Positions 27,391 through 39,340 of a stretch of 64,000 bases of DNA are shown piece by piece; position 1 is the first letter of the stretch; each line of letters opens with the position of its first letter. The notes below the pieces were generated by a model. That model made no database searches, had not been told where the DNA came from, and saw nothing but the letters and a program-made list of their open reading frames with translations. The stretch lies in contig CM049307.1 of NCBI GenBank assembly GCA_026874595.1, forward strand, positions 21,241,079-21,305,078. Direction: 5' to 3'. A program made the translations under genes and the position numbers. Source of the stretch: Sipunculus nudus. Its lineage: Eukaryota > Annelida > Sipuncula > Golfingiida > Sipunculidae.

Positions 27391-28424
27391 TTATCAAATA
27401 TATATATCATCACCATCAGAATATAAATGAAAGCTCCTTATCAGCAACTGTTTGTTTATGGTGACTGTTATAGACTTGAATATATTTAACAGATTAAATT
27501 GTGTCGCATTCTTAGCCTTTTCTTTATGTTTTAAAGGTTTATGTTTTAAATAAAGACGTTTGTAACATATTGTCAAGCACTTTAAATGCAGTCAGCTGCG
27601 TTTTCATAATAGGCATAGTAAAACTCATGTGATATTTATTGGTGTGTCTTTTCTTCTTGGTAATTTAATGTGATATTATCTTGTGATAAGACGGTTTATT
27701 ATCATGTAAAATCCACAGAAACATCTGTCCATTTATAGATACGTTTTAATTCTTCGACTTTATGTAATGTTGAGAAGGAGAAGGCCATGCGTCGCGTCAA
27801 TGTAATGAAGAGAATCCAATTACTGATTAATTAAAAAGAATATAATGCCATCTCGTTTGACAAATAATTCCATTTCATTTCTGTCAAAAAGTAAAGTGTT
27901 ACCTCTTGAAGTGTGTTTATTTTTACAATTAATTCCCTTTCTTTTTTTAGCTTTTCATAGACTTCTTAGCCCGGATGTTATGTATGCGGGGAGAGTTAGT
28001 ACCTCCGGACTACGATAGACGGCGCGGTCAGATGTACGAAGCTGTCCGAGAAAGCAGGCACAAACGAAAATCCAAATCTTCAGATAACCAGTATAATAAA
28101 TTCCAGATGCAAGACTTTTCGCGAGATGGAACAACGTGCTTTACCAATAGCATGAACAATTGTTCGGGTTCCAATGGCGGGCCTAATGAACCGCATTCAC
28201 CTGACAAATCCCCGGTCCATCTGCATCAAACTCTTGACAACGACGTCAGGGAGATTAAACGTAACATCCGGCAAATCGTCATGCGTGTTACGAGCAAGGA
28301 AGAGCAGGGTCGCATTGCTCTGGAGTGGAGGATTGTTGCATTGGTTTTAGATCGCTGTTTTTTCTTTATGTATTTAGCTGCAATTATCGTTTCCTTGGCG
28401 ACTATCTTCCCCAAGACCTCATGA
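10470..28424 (+). CDS. Nicotinic acetylcholine receptor subunit, alpha-type (3' exons, partial)
   Basis: Pentameric Cys-loop ligand-gated ion channel subunit of the plasma membrane. Five exons (10470-10579, 15419-15873, 25155-25241, 27183-27301, 27951-28424) join in frame to 414 residues and a TGA stop. In order: loop A ([10 protein letters not shown]), Cys-loop with 13 residues between the cysteines ([15 protein letters not shown]), loop B Trp (GSWTYDG), loop C with the vicinal Cys pair (YYPCCKEPY) that defines alpha subunits, M1, M2, M3, a cytoplasmic loop of about 110 residues, and M4 close to the C-terminus. The agonist aromatic residues are intact. The first exon is 110 bases, as in vertebrate nAChR genes. 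Oddity: the M1-M2 linker reads SPAK where cation channels have GEK, and position 9' is Val, not Leu. I infer an acetylcholine-gated anion channel subunit. The N-terminus was not found in the window. Confidence 0.93.
10993..12631 (+). repeat. Core tandem array of element A1, about 336-base unit
   Basis: Units begin at about 10993, 11330, 11666, 12002 and 12352 with variants of AACAGGGCACAAATCGTAACG. Each carries the phrases GGAAACCAGAAATTAGGTCTC, TTACCCATATCCTT and CTGCAGACTGGTGGCGCCACC. The palindromes fall at 11251, 11588 and 11924, confirming the period; the fourth and fifth units have degenerate versions. The last unit is interrupted by the nested element that begins at 12632. Confidence 0.85.
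12632..13803 (+). mobile_element. Family B repeat element, copy 1 (nested in A1)
   Basis: It begins TGTATCCACC. Its head folds with nested stems GTATCC/GGATAC and AAAAC/GTTTT (12633-12662). The core is repeated about 280-base units with GGTGGCGCCACC at 12948, 13097 and 13377 and a near-match at 13229. It ends in CTAG (13800-13803), the canonical Helitron CTRR terminus. The host element resumes after it with ATTTTTCTCTATTTTTGAGA, matching the family A unit where it broke off. The inverted 5' copy near the 3' end is degraded here but intact in the copy at 54.7 kb. Confidence 0.7.
13988..15418. other. Receptor intron, unique AT-rich sequence
   Basis: Nothing recognisable between the end of element A1 and the next receptor exon, apart from a short local inverted duplication around 14380-14430 built on AATTAAATGTAGACATTCAT and ATTATGAATG. 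Confidence 0.6.
15419..15873 (+). CDS. nAChR exon: Cys-loop, loops B and C, M1
   Basis: The acceptor is ATTATTAG and the donor GTAAGT. It enters in phase 2 and leaves in phase 1. It encodes about 152 residues: the Cys-loop, the loop B Trp, loop C with [15 protein letters not shown], the pre-M1 basic stretch RLRRK, M1 ([20 protein letters not shown]) and the linker [13 protein letters not shown] that opens M2. The upstream in-frame ATG at 15303 is intronic and is not the start. Confidence 0.95.
18725..18778. repeat. CT-rich microsatellite
   Basis: (GTCTCT)n grading into (CT)n. Confidence 0.9.
20251..20367 (+). repeat. Tandem duplication, about 59-base unit
   Basis: Two adjacent units (20251-20309 and 20310-20367), each starting ATATAGACAGCTCCT and ending CAGCATACA. 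Each contains a small hairpin; the second is perfect (CTCCTC, loop CA, GAGGAG). Confidence 0.85.
25155..25241 (+). CDS. nAChR exon: M2 pore helix
   Basis: 87 bases, acceptor ATATTTTCAG, donor GTAAGA, phase 1 on both sides. It encodes the rest of M2 and the M2-M3 loop: [17 protein letters not shown] and then [11 protein letters not shown]. With K at 0', it gives V at 2', N at 6', V at 9', V at 13' and E at 20'. The usual nAChR 9' residue is Leu. Confidence 0.95.
25519..25597. repeat. (TCTG)n-(CT)n-(AT)n compound microsatellite
   Basis: Consecutive CTGT, CT and AT tracts in the receptor intron. Confidence 0.92.
25866..26298. repeat. Degenerate GGACTC/GGACTT hexamer repeat, two blocks
   Basis: Two blocks (about 25866-25933 and 26155-26298) are built from variants of GGACTC, GGACTT and GGACGC, separated by about 220 bases. 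The second is the denser. Read in one frame it gives Asp/Ser-Leu repeats, but stop codons interrupt it, so it is treated as a degenerate satellite, not as coding. Confidence 0.65.
27183..27301 (+). CDS. nAChR exon: M3
   Basis: 119 bases, acceptor GTCTTTTTAG, donor GTCGGT, phase 1 in and phase 0 out. It encodes M3 ([20 protein letters not shown]), then [18 protein letters not shown] at the start of the cytoplasmic loop. The exact donor is fixed by the in-frame join to [10 protein letters not shown] in the last exon. A GTAGTG four bases later would break the frame. Confidence 0.94.
27324..27386. repeat. (AT)n microsatellite
   Basis: About 63 bases of AT dinucleotide starting 23 bases inside the receptor intron after the M3 exon. 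Confidence 0.95.
27951..28424 (+). CDS. nAChR last exon: cytoplasmic loop and M4
   Basis: The acceptor CTTTTTTTAG precedes [21 protein letters not shown] hydrophilic Ser/Asn-rich loop follows. The amphipathic MA-type helix before M4 is visible ([18 protein letters not shown]), then M4 ([20 protein letters not shown]) and the C-terminus TIFPKTS with stop TGA. 158 codons including the stop. Confidence 0.95.
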   Translation, partial: LFIDFLARMLCMRGELVPPDYDRRRGQMYEAVRESRHKRKSKSSDNQYNKFQMQDFSRDGTTCFTNSMNNCSGSNGGPNEPHSPDKSPVHLHQTLDNDVREIKRNIRQIVMRVTSKEEQGRIALEWRIVALVLDRCFFFMYLAAIIVSLATIFPKTS

Positions 28425-29066
28425 CGGCAATCCGGCTCCAGAGCGGGCCGCGCAAAACATCGTGATAGAAGATCCTTTTTTTGCCATAACCGATCGCCTT
28501 CATGTGACTAAGTGATCAGCGCACAGGTGCCGCATGATAATTCTTCCAAATTGAACATTTTTTACATGACAGCAGGACAGTGATAACTGATTAACATTAA
28601 CATTAACGGCACGTTATCACAATAATTTAACATGTCAAACCATAGTGACAATTTTAACCTTGCCCATAAATTTGCATAAATCGTTCAGATAAAACATCCA
28701 AATGCACCCCAAGGACCATACGAGATACTGAAGTGTCACACATGTTTAAAAGTAATGAAGCCTTTGTACACGATGAGCATTGTCCGATCGTTAATATTAT
28801 ACTACAAAGCATCGTTCTTGAACTTAAAAAATCATCCGAGGGGAAAATTTAACTTTTACTCTTCTTTTGATGATATATTTTGTCACAGATGAGTAAATTT
28901 AAACATGCTTACAATACATAAACACATCATAAGTTTTCCATTGGGAGAAACACTTGGCGAGTAAAGGTTTCAATTCATTGAGGTTTTTTTGTTGGAAAGT
29001 CTTGGACGCTTAAATATTAACTGAAAACAATAACACCGTAAATTTCTGGAACAGATGTTGTTTTAT

Positions 29067-29072
29067 AATAAA
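29067..29072 (+). terminator. Candidate polyadenylation signal for the nAChR gene
   Basis: First AATAAA hexamer downstream of the stop codon. No transcript evidence; later hexamers are possible alternatives. Confidence 0.3.
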
Positions 29073-30001
29073 ACTAAATGCATAGTTTCGATGAGTGTTT
29101 TAAAAAAAATGTTAGCCTGTTTGTGCAGTCTCAGGTTACGTTTGATTTTTTTTTTTATTATTATTACACACATATTAGTAGGAGAGGATCTCCTTTTCAC
29201 GACATTCGAAAGAAATGCGCTGCGCACTTTGACGGTTCCTATTGTGCATTGTAGTCCAACTGACATATTAAACTCAAGACTAAAGAGGCGTCATTAAAAA
29301 GCAATAGAAAATATAAATGGTGATGTCAAATGAGGAAAATGACATGAGAGAGATGAAAGTACAAATTTAGTTTAAAGTTTTGGTTTTATAATTTTGGAGG
29401 AGGCTCTTCATTTAGTAACATGTCTACGCAACAATTCCATGGTTATATAGCAGTATGATTTAAAAAGATATATAAATATATATATATATATCTTTATGTG
29501 TGTGACGTAGAGATAATTATAGATATTTTTGTATCGGTGGTGTGTTTAGAGTATAGACATTACATAAAATGCAGCACAGCAACTTGAAATAAATTCTCAT
29601 CCTATATCAATGAAACCTGTTACCACGTAATCTGAATTTCTTTTGTTTGGTTTGTTTTATGGCTATCATCACTGGTCCACATCACCATCGAAATATTTGC
29701 TCATTTCATTTTATTTATCAACTGATGTGCAGAATTTGTATTATTTTCAGTATTCTGCATTCCTGTTAAAAGCCAATAATGATGTACCCTTTGGCAGTTA
29801 GGTTGTGTTTGCTGTTTCAGCATATATATGTTAATTTTCCATGAAACTACTGTAGTAGAATAAAGCCGTTTTTCAATAAAATCAAACTGGAGAGAAATGC
29901 ATATATATCGATATAACAAATAATAATTTTTTCTTTCAGCATAATATTCAATGTATATTATCATCCTCAGATTTGAAAAAAAAATCATGTTTGAGTTAAC
30001 T

Positions 30002-30004
<3 letters not shown>

Positions 30005-30068
<64 letters not shown>
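30005..30068. repeat. (AT)n microsatellite
   Basis: About 64 bases of AT dinucleotide. Confidence 0.95.
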
Positions 30069-30070
<2 letters not shown>

Positions 30071-30939
30071 GGGATTATCCCATTGTAAAAAAAATTTATA
30101 CTAGATCAGTTCTATCAGAGTAAATGAAAAAGGGTTAAGTGATCTATGTGATCTATAAACATGAATGTTCATGTGTTTTTTTTTTCTCGAATACAATAAA
30201 ACAATGTATCGATCACTGGGAAAATGAGGGAGGTACCTTGATAACGTACTTGTCCGTGATACCGGTATTTTATGCCAGAATTCTATATTATATAAGACCT
30301 TAACCATCACCCAATCAAAGCATTATCACACAGAATAAAGTAATACCATATACATCGAACAAAGTTTTCATTCATGTTCTTCTGTATTTGAGCTATCATT
30401 TTTTTAAATGATTTGATACACTTTATAAAAAAACTTTTCCTCTGTTTTATTATTTCCTCAATCGTAAAAGGTCCAATCTTTTCAAATTAAACATATTATA
30501 AATATTGCTAAAGCTCCGCTTTTTACTGTATATCTGTCACTCCTATAGTTCTGGCGTAGAAGGGCTAATATTATTAATAATACCCCTGTTTATACCAAGA
30601 AAGTTATACCGGTATCTTCATAATACCATTCATAATGTGACCTAGCCAAACACATTAAATATTGATATGGATGCACAAATGACAACGGACCAAGAATCTT
30701 ATTCTCTCCAAACCTTAGTAAGAAGGTTCATAAAATCAAATGATTTCTCGGTGCGCTGAGCGATCCCCTGAAAGCGTATGTATTCACTGAAACAACGATC
30801 CCTGTCTGAACACACTGCTTGAGGCCGATTGTTTTGATTTCGAGTGACTGATTTTTATCAGATTGTCAAAGAACATTCATGATAATATTTAGTACCTTGG
30901 CAAACAAAAGATAAAGCGAAAAGTATTAAAACACAAATT

Positions 30940-31450
30940 TATGTCTCCCCTCCCATGGGGGGGGGGGGGGGGGTGGAGACATATAATGTTTGATCTGTCG
31001 GGGTCGTCCGTATTCGTCATTCGTCGTGTGTGTCATTTCTTGTGAACGCGATAATTTTTTAACGACTCAGTATTTTTCATGAAATTTCAAGTCATCAAGG
31101 TCAAATAGGTCTAAATAAATTTTTTGATGAAGCCCATGACTTTTGAAGTGTCGCATATTTTTTCCTAAAAATGGAGGAACACTAATTGTTTCAACCAAGT
31201 TCTTTCACAGAAACTATAATTGCCTTTATCTGGATCTTCAAAGTCAATCCAGCCTTAATAGAAATTATTTGTGAACGCTATAACTTTTGAAACACTCAGT
31301 ATATTTTCATGAAATTCGACTGGTGAAATTATTTCTCTCGAAATCGCGTAAGTGTTAAAAACCGGTGACCTTGATCTTCATCTCAAATTTGCGAATGGGT
31401 GGCTTATAGGGAGGGAAGACATATCTGTTTTTGCTTTGCAAAAATAACCT
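30940..31450 (+). mobile_element. Family D repeat element (Helitron2-like ends)
   Basis: The 5' end TATGTCTCCCCTCCC folds on itself: TATGTCTCC (30940-30948) pairs perfectly with GGAGACATA (30975-30983) around a long G tract. Near the 3' end GGGAGGGAAGACATA (31409-31423) is the inverted copy of the 5' end at 14 of 15 positions. A hairpin follows (TTTTTGC, loop TTT, GCAAAAA, 31428-31444), a few bases before the presumed end. About 510 bases, non-coding, with GTC-rich sequence after the 5' hairpin as in family A. The exact 3' base is uncertain. Confidence 0.65.
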
Positions 31451-32802
31451 TATCACAGTTTACAAAGTGGTTCTGGTGATTTAGATTTTATAAAAGAAAA
31501 ATAACACGCTTGGAATACATGAGATAAGGGTATGTTGTATTAACACTGAATGGCGTTAAATAGATGTGGGACATTAGATTATAAATTGGTACATATCCTT
31601 AACTTCAAAACAAGGATCAGTGTTTTCAAAATGTAAAATTAATGTAAAACAAATGACATTTGGCTGATATAGTATGTCACAAAATATTCTTAACCCTGTG
31701 ACTAGATATAACTGTAGACAGATAAGGTGAGAATAAGCATATATAAATAAATACACCATTGGAAAAACTAAGAGAACTGTAAAGATATCCATTAAAATGT
31801 GTATATGGCAGCTTATTATACAATCTGAATATTTGTCAAAGTAATATATTGTATGTTTTAAGTGGCCAGTGTGGTCTGTCAAAGAATATTTATGCTCTAT
31901 ATATGACTAGACAAAAAGGTACCTATAACATTGAATCAACCGTAAATAATACATTATGGACAAAGCGAATCTGTGTACATACTTACAGTACAGACAGAGG
32001 TAACATAACCACTATTTTAAAATAAAAAGATGATGCATTCTGTATTTAAGCAAATATTATAAATGCTGAACTTGTTATGTAACTTCATCAATACACAACT
32101 TCATCAATAAAACTTATAGCATGAGTGTTGTAATTATATGTATAAATTCCCATAGCTTTATATATGTTTTATAGGTATTTTTATACCATTTTCTGAATTT
32201 TTGGCCTTTAGATACGATATATGCGCTCTGCTTACAGCCCTCTAGATTTATATTGCGTCCCTAAATCATAGAGCAGTCAAGCGAATTTTGTGGTACGATC
32301 AATATATCACCATCATGCGCGAGTGTTTCTCATAACCGATGTGCAATTAGGTGAAATAAATGATTATTAGACGAGCCATTTTGACTTTTAAATATTGATT
32401 TGCATTGGATGGACTAATAAATTAATTGCAGGTTTAAGTAAAACTTGAAAACTGCCTAATAATTGCTTGATGAAATTCCCTTCAAGACCTGCTAATTGCA
32501 GCTGTTTTTGTTTCAAATATGACTGAATACTGCAAGAAGGCCAGCGTGATGTGTTAACCTGCTGCGGTCGACAGTAACATGCTGCTCTATGGCTGCCGTC
32601 AGGAAAACCAGCCGCCATACCAGTCAGGGTGACAAGCGCAGCTGTAATTTATAATTAGGTTAATGTCCCGGGAATATAAGCAGAAAGAATTCTGTTCCAG
32701 TGTCTTAAACCTATAATTAAAAATGAATGAAATGAAACACATGAAATTGAAATTAAATATTGGTATATGACCCGAATCATACCGATTGTGTGGGGTGACT
32801 AT

Positions 32803-32804
32803 GA

Positions 32805-32838
<34 letters not shown>

Positions 32839-32840
32839 AG
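32803..32840. repeat. (GA)n microsatellite
   Basis: About 38 bases of GA dinucleotide with one interruption, followed by a G-rich stretch. Confidence 0.9.
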
Positions 32841-34840
32841 GGGGGAGGTGATCATGCAGTTTTGCAGTGCAAAATGTGCTGTCTGAGGGATGGATGAGGC
32901 CTGTTTATTTATTTCTCTCGTTGTTGCAGTTTATGTTAAAATATTTAGATTTATCTTATGTAGAAAGAGTTGTTGGGTGGGAAGTTAAAGCTTTTAATAG
33001 TTTTCTACCTTGTACTTTGATTGTATTATTTTTATATGTTGTTACAATCAATAAGAATATGTCTGATTTTATTTTTTATTTAATAAAATTATATAATCAT
33101 ATAATTTTAAAAACAGTAATATTTAATATAACCATAATAAAATAATTTATAACTCTTATACATATCAGTATTTGAACATAATTGGAAACCTTAATCCTAA
33201 AGGAACCGCCATCGATTTCCGATTCCGAGACATTACGGATCAGTAAATGGGTATAATCAATCTTGTCGGCTTGGACCCATTATAAGAACTGACCAACTTA
33301 AGTAGTCAACCGATTTCTGTGTATGTGTTTGAACTGGCAGACATATATATTGGTACAATCGATCTATATCTGAAAAGAAGGCGGAGTGACGGTATTATAC
33401 CCCGAATTTCTGGGTTCCACAGGAATTTTTTTTTCACCAGATACACACGTACACATATACACTGACGGACACAATGAAACACAGGGTTACAAAATCATAT
33501 GAGCGATTTTCAGGCATATTTGTTTTAGCCAGATACGTTTATACACATACAAACAGTCACGGAAACACAGCTTATAATTGACAGGGTTCGGCTTTCTCCA
33601 AATGGCCAAAAGAATTAACGTTAATGTTACAAAAGTATTAATTTTATTTTTTTAACAATTTTCTTATAAGTAAATATAAAATATCATGTCTAGAATTAAT
33701 CCTTGATTATATACTGAAGACCTATTTAGGCTTTTCTGTGGGTTTAAACGTTTCGAGTTCAAACATTACTCAATGCAAGGCCGTATCCACATATTATAAT
33801 AGGAGCGGTAAAAAGTAAACATATTCATTATTGATTCCCCACAGTTGTAATATTATATGAATACTTCTGTGATAACTATAAAAATGCATATTTTATTACT
33901 TTGGGGTTAATAACTTTCATTTAAAATAGTTGTTTCCCCTTGCTTTTTTATTTTTTAAAACAGTTTCGGCATTTTCATCCAATCAGTGTCGTTAAAAATA
34001 ATACCAACTCGCTGCATACGCTTGAGTGCAACTTTTGGTTTTAGAGTTCTTATAATTTATTTAAACATCGTATCATTTTTTTCAATAGAAGTGACGAACT
34101 TCCAAACAAGATACTGTTACAGTACATCGTCCTTTACCTGAACACATTTACCTAAAAATTGAAAACAGAGAATCCAAATTTTGATCGCTTATCCGAAATC
34201 CAAACAATGAAAAAAAAATATTAAAAATGAATTCTGATTTTGTAGTACCAATTAGCAATAATTTTTTTTTATTTCACATGATAAATTAAATAAAATGCTG
34301 TTGCCAACGTTTATTTTAGACTAGCTTTACGAATTCATATATGTCAATCTCTGGGAATCTCCAGTGCTCAGCGGCAAGTCGGCAGTCATGGTCAATCGTG
34401 TGGAATCGTTTATCCGAACGATAGTCAGTCCAACCAACCCCTGTCACGTGAACCTTTCGGATAAACGACGCTAAACGATATATGCATTGGGAATTTTCAC
34501 CCTTTGGTAAAGAAGAGTTTGTTGTCAACAGCTTTAGTGATGCATGTTTACGGTAACTTTATCGTTGCTTGAAGCAGCAAGGAAATAAACACGGTACCGT
34601 GGTATCCACTTTATCATCTGTGAAATATCCTATTAATTGGACCTGGAAAATGGAACCGAAATCAGAGCCCCGTGGTGTAATGGCAAAGGAGGAAGTGCAT
34701 GATATGCCTTCATAACTGGGTCATTCTTTTCAATTACAAGCGTCGCATAAAACCAGATAAGTGTTCATGCCGTGCAGATTAGGACTAGAACATTAATTTC
34801 GAATTGTTTTTACCAACGCTTCCTATCTTTTTTAATTTGC

Positions 34841-34843
<3 letters not shown>

Positions 34844-34907
<64 letters not shown>

Positions 34908-34919
34908 ATGAGAGAGAGA
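34844..34919. repeat. (GA)n microsatellite
   Basis: About 76 bases of GA dinucleotide with a few interruptions. It accounts for the Glu-Arg run in the overlapping open frame. Confidence 0.93.
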
Positions 34920-37653
34920 TTAGGAGGAGATTAAGAACAAAAATCAAATATTGCCTTTAAATGTTCTTGACATTACATTACTTTGCTAAGGTCATCTGCA
35001 CATTATCTACATCTATTAAAAACAAGGAGCAAGATATCTGAAGCCTCTTCCAAATGACACTTATAAAATATGAAAAAAAAGTACCTTTTAATGTCGGCTA
35101 CATTATACAGATTACAAGTAAAACTATTTTTGGCCTGATACAAGGTCAAAGCGTCGGTTGGTCCGGCCTCTGATCTTCTCATCTGCGCAAACAAGGGGAC
35201 CTAGAGAAATAATTGATAAACGCATCCACAAAAGACATCTGGCAAATGAGTCATCGAGCCATACCTGCTTATAAATAGTAATTACTTCGGCTGCGGGAGA
35301 GAGATGGGATGGGTCTATTGTTGGAAGAGGAACAACACCGGAAGCGAGCTCACAGAGACTTTGACACATTATTAAGTATTGAGCAGTGGGACCCCTCCTA
35401 CAGGATATAGATCTCGTAGGTTAACATCAGACATATACCATCATACAAAGCGGTATTTCAGTCAGATTCCTACTATAGGATGAAATTCTTTAAACTCTCA
35501 CCTTGAATTTATAGTTCTCATCATTTGTTTATTATCCATCCCAATAATGAATATTTCAAGCATTTATGGATGACAGAGATGCAAAGGCTATACCTACTTG
35601 AAATTATTGATGTATAACTCAATTTATTCAGATACGAACACAGGTGCATATGCATCTTCTCAATCATAAGACACATTTGAAAAAATAAAGTGTATGTCCG
35701 GAAAAAAATAAATATCTGGAAGTTTTACCGTATGACTCAAAAGTACCGGTATAAATAAAAGACCTTTACACAAATGCAATATTTATTAATTTAAATTACT
35801 TGCATATGAACAGACACACATTTATTCCCTTTCACGATATGTATCTATAGGAGAGAGAGGGGGGGGGGGAGAGGAGGGGGCAGCAAATAGTATCATCAAT
35901 CACTGTATATTCATTACGCTTACATATATGAAGCCCAAAGGTTAGCAGACTATATTAATGAAGGGCCATACGTCAGTTGAAGAGAAATATGAGCATCATC
36001 CATTCTCATATCCGAAAAATATGTTCAGTTTGGGTACATTACATTGTCGGAACAGCGTATTATACTGGTTTAGACTCGTCATTTCTGGACTTTAATCTGC
36101 ATCGTGCAGTCTGTCATAAAATACCATGCTATCCTTTGATCAAAGTAACTGCGTGGTCTTTCATAATTACATTAATATTAATGATCGGCATGCCCTATCT
36201 ATAGTTCCTCCACATCAGTCACTGAGAAAAACCTTCCGCTCAGCTATAGGAATTCATTATACCTTCTAATGATAGTTTTTGTATATGTATAGCGTCAGAC
36301 AAATCTTAAGAGTCAATTGGCAATCCTTTGATTGGGTCCGCCCCTTGGTATAATAACCCAATCATGTTTTCTCTATTTCCTTGAACTTCAATTAACATTT
36401 CTTGCACAAGATTTTACCGGCAGTTTAGGACATTTTTAGTTATGTTTACTTCAGAACACCAGTCTACACACAGTTTGGGTCCATTCCGGCGAGTCCTCCG
36501 GCTACATTTCTGTACATTCTATAGTTTGTTTCAAAAGAGGTATTTTCTGAAGTGTTGCAATTTTTGGTAGTCCAACAGGTCAGGTGTCATTAGAGAATGG
36601 TGAAAATGATAAATTAATATGTATAATCAACATAGGAAATGCATTCAATGCAACAAAACAGAGGGAGGTTTTTTTTGTCGCGAAACGTTTGCAGTAGCAA
36701 TTTGTGTCAAGGCCATTTGTGACGATCTCTTATATATTACTAACGTAGTCAACTGAAGGAAGAACTCAGAGACTATAAAAAGGGCAAACATTGGAATTTA
36801 AGCTTTTAGATGAAAAATTAAATAATACTTCCAGTACTCTTACTACTAGTTTTACTACTTCTACTTATAATGTATCAATGTAGTATTGTAATAATGTAAA
36901 GCTATATATGTATATATGTATATAAATTTAACTAAGTTATGAAGAGAATTGATCGGGGTCATGTTCTGGAACACACCAAAGCATTTCGATCACACAGTTA
37001 TAAGGGAACTAGTTTACTCATTTGTTTTCTCACTGTAGCAATGACGTACTCTGTTCTCTCAGATATTCCAGTGGGACCTTTTTATCATGAATGACATCAA
37101 CAGATACATTAAAATATTTTCTTTTTTTTTAATGTAAGAAGACCGATAATAATCCACTTTATTTCTAAGATACATAGTACTTTTAAAACGCAAGTCCATT
37201 CTGTTCACCCGGTCTGTTCTTTTCCATATTAAATAGTTCCTTTCTGTCATTATTTCAATCGCATTTAAAAGCAATGTGGCAAGATATGTCCAATTTCATT
37301 TGAAAATAAATTAGAATGGTTTAAAATCTGTTGTACGTTCAATTTATTATATTATTTGTAATGCAACGAACAATATTGTTAGATTCAATAACGTGGATGC
37401 AGCGGTTATCATAACATATCAATGCATTACGTACTACATTAAGTTTTTCAAGGGATTTCCACTCCGCCTGTATTGCTTACGTTTTCATATATTCCTTGGA
37501 CAATGGTTGCATTTTGTGTTATGTCAGAAGAACTTCCATTTTCATAGATAAGATGCCTTTCATAAATACTTTACAGGTTGTCGTATAATGACGTCTAATG
37601 TCTTTTGTTGTTTGTTTTATTTGGAGTAATTTCAAGATGTAAGCTGTTTGCAG

Positions 37654-37656
<3 letters not shown>

Positions 37657-37722
<66 letters not shown>
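37657..37722. repeat. (AT)n microsatellite
   Basis: About 65 bases of AT dinucleotide. Confidence 0.95.
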
Positions 37723-37724
<2 letters not shown>

Positions 37725-39340
37725 CCTAGCACAGTTCACATGTCAAATGCACATAAATGTGAAGTAAAACCCCCTACTTACGACCACCCATGTATCACGA
37801 CCACCCCACAATCAAGACCATTGCTCTTGGTACAGGCCTCACATTTTACGACTTCCCATAAAAGTATAACCCCTAAACCCGATCAACGCCGTTTTATTTA
37901 TCGCTTTACCGAGATTAACTATATATACTTGTAAGTGCATGTCAGAAGCAGACTGGCAGGACCAGTGATCATTGTGGAATATGGAAACACTGCAGAAAAG
38001 AAAATGCGTGGATTAAAAAATGTTGACATTTCTAGAAAATTGCCTGTCTATATATATGATGTCCTCCGCTGTTCCGAGTGCACGCAGGTGGTAATTGCGT
38101 CGAGGGCCCGGCAACTGACAAATTTCCAGGCACCACCTTGTACATTTCTGCCTTTAAACACCTGGCCCAATCCACTTTAGCTGTTACGTTTGTGACACGT
38201 GTTGCTGATTTCATTTCTTCCATCTGGGCAAAGCCTAGTTCATTTTAATCAATGCCACGCGCCACACACCCGGAGCTCTACTGGCTGATATCATTCAGTG
38301 TTTGAAAAGTTCAATGTATTTTTTTTTCTTATTAAATCTTTGCATGACCGTTGTGTCCAAAAGCAGCATGATTTATTTTAGAAAAAGGCTCTGGACGATC
38401 TTATCAATTTTATTTAGAACGCCGCCTTTTTTTCGGAGAAATCGATGCCACAGAAACTTAAGTAATGTTACTGAAAATAAACGTTGATTTTGGGCCAGAG
38501 ACGGACGTGAAGGTGAATTTATATCCTGAATCGCCCCAAGTAGTTATTACATTGGACGATTTAAAATGAAACATGGGACCGTGATTGATAGCATATCACA
38601 TTTATTTTGTCTTATACACAAGCCAGCAACTCTTTTTGCAACATATTTCATTTCTAATATAATAAAGCATCAGTCTTTATTGACCAAAAAATATGCTTTT
38701 AATAGAAAAACACTGCCTTCAGTGAAAATGAAACGAAAAATAAACTGAGAGTCTGGCAAATCAGAAGTGGTTACTGCAGTTTCTTGGTTTTTTTTTTTTT
38801 TCTTAATTTTCCTCAACGATAAACGGGGTCTATAGACAGAACTAGGGAATGTGTTCATGCAGTCAGAGGGGCAAGGTATATATACACCTGTTGACATTTG
38901 CATGTTGTGTGATATTTTCCCTATCTCCGGCAAATATAAGTAATTCAAATGTTTACGACCACTCTGTGATATATAGTTAGATGAGTGTAACTATATATTT
39001 AACGACACTATTTTCATATATTTAAATCGAAAAATCATGATATATGAGTTTTTTTTTAGTTTCGGCTCTCTGTGATCAAATAGGTCTAGTTCCAGTTTTT
39101 TAAAAGTGCCAAAATGCTAAATATTAATTTCTTGATTTGCTAAATGCTAATTAACACAATTATAAAATAAGGGGATTATTAATATTTATCTCTATTCTTG
39201 AATTAATGTAACAATTAATACTGTCTTTGAATATCCTTGTAATATAAGCAGAATTTTGCATCATGAATCGAACACTTAATTGTCAATACAGGTTTTAGAC
39301 TGTATCAAACCCCGCAGAACAGCTCAAGTGTTGACTTATT

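Larger units (their letters stand above)
28425..30939. other. 3' flank of the receptor gene
   Basis: Presumed 3' UTR and intergenic sequence. The first good AATAAA is at 29067-29072, giving a plausible 3' UTR of about 650 bases; later AATAAA matches occur, for example near 29587 and 29863. No other exon seen. Confidence 0.45.
31451..39340. other. Intergenic, no gene recognised
   Basis: Unique AT-rich sequence with microsatellites at 32.8, 34.85 and 37.66 kb. At about 37765-37830 the phrase ACGACCAC recurs, a low-copy repeat-like stretch. Open frames here are short, without splice context or recognisable motifs. Confidence 0.5.

Noticed and set aside
34668-34735. tRNA-like GCCCCGTGGTGTAATGGC
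   Set aside because: It has an A-box-like start, but no acceptable B box or cloverleaf follows.
34772-34960. Glu-Arg repeat open frame
   Set aside because: Direct translation of a (GA)n microsatellite.
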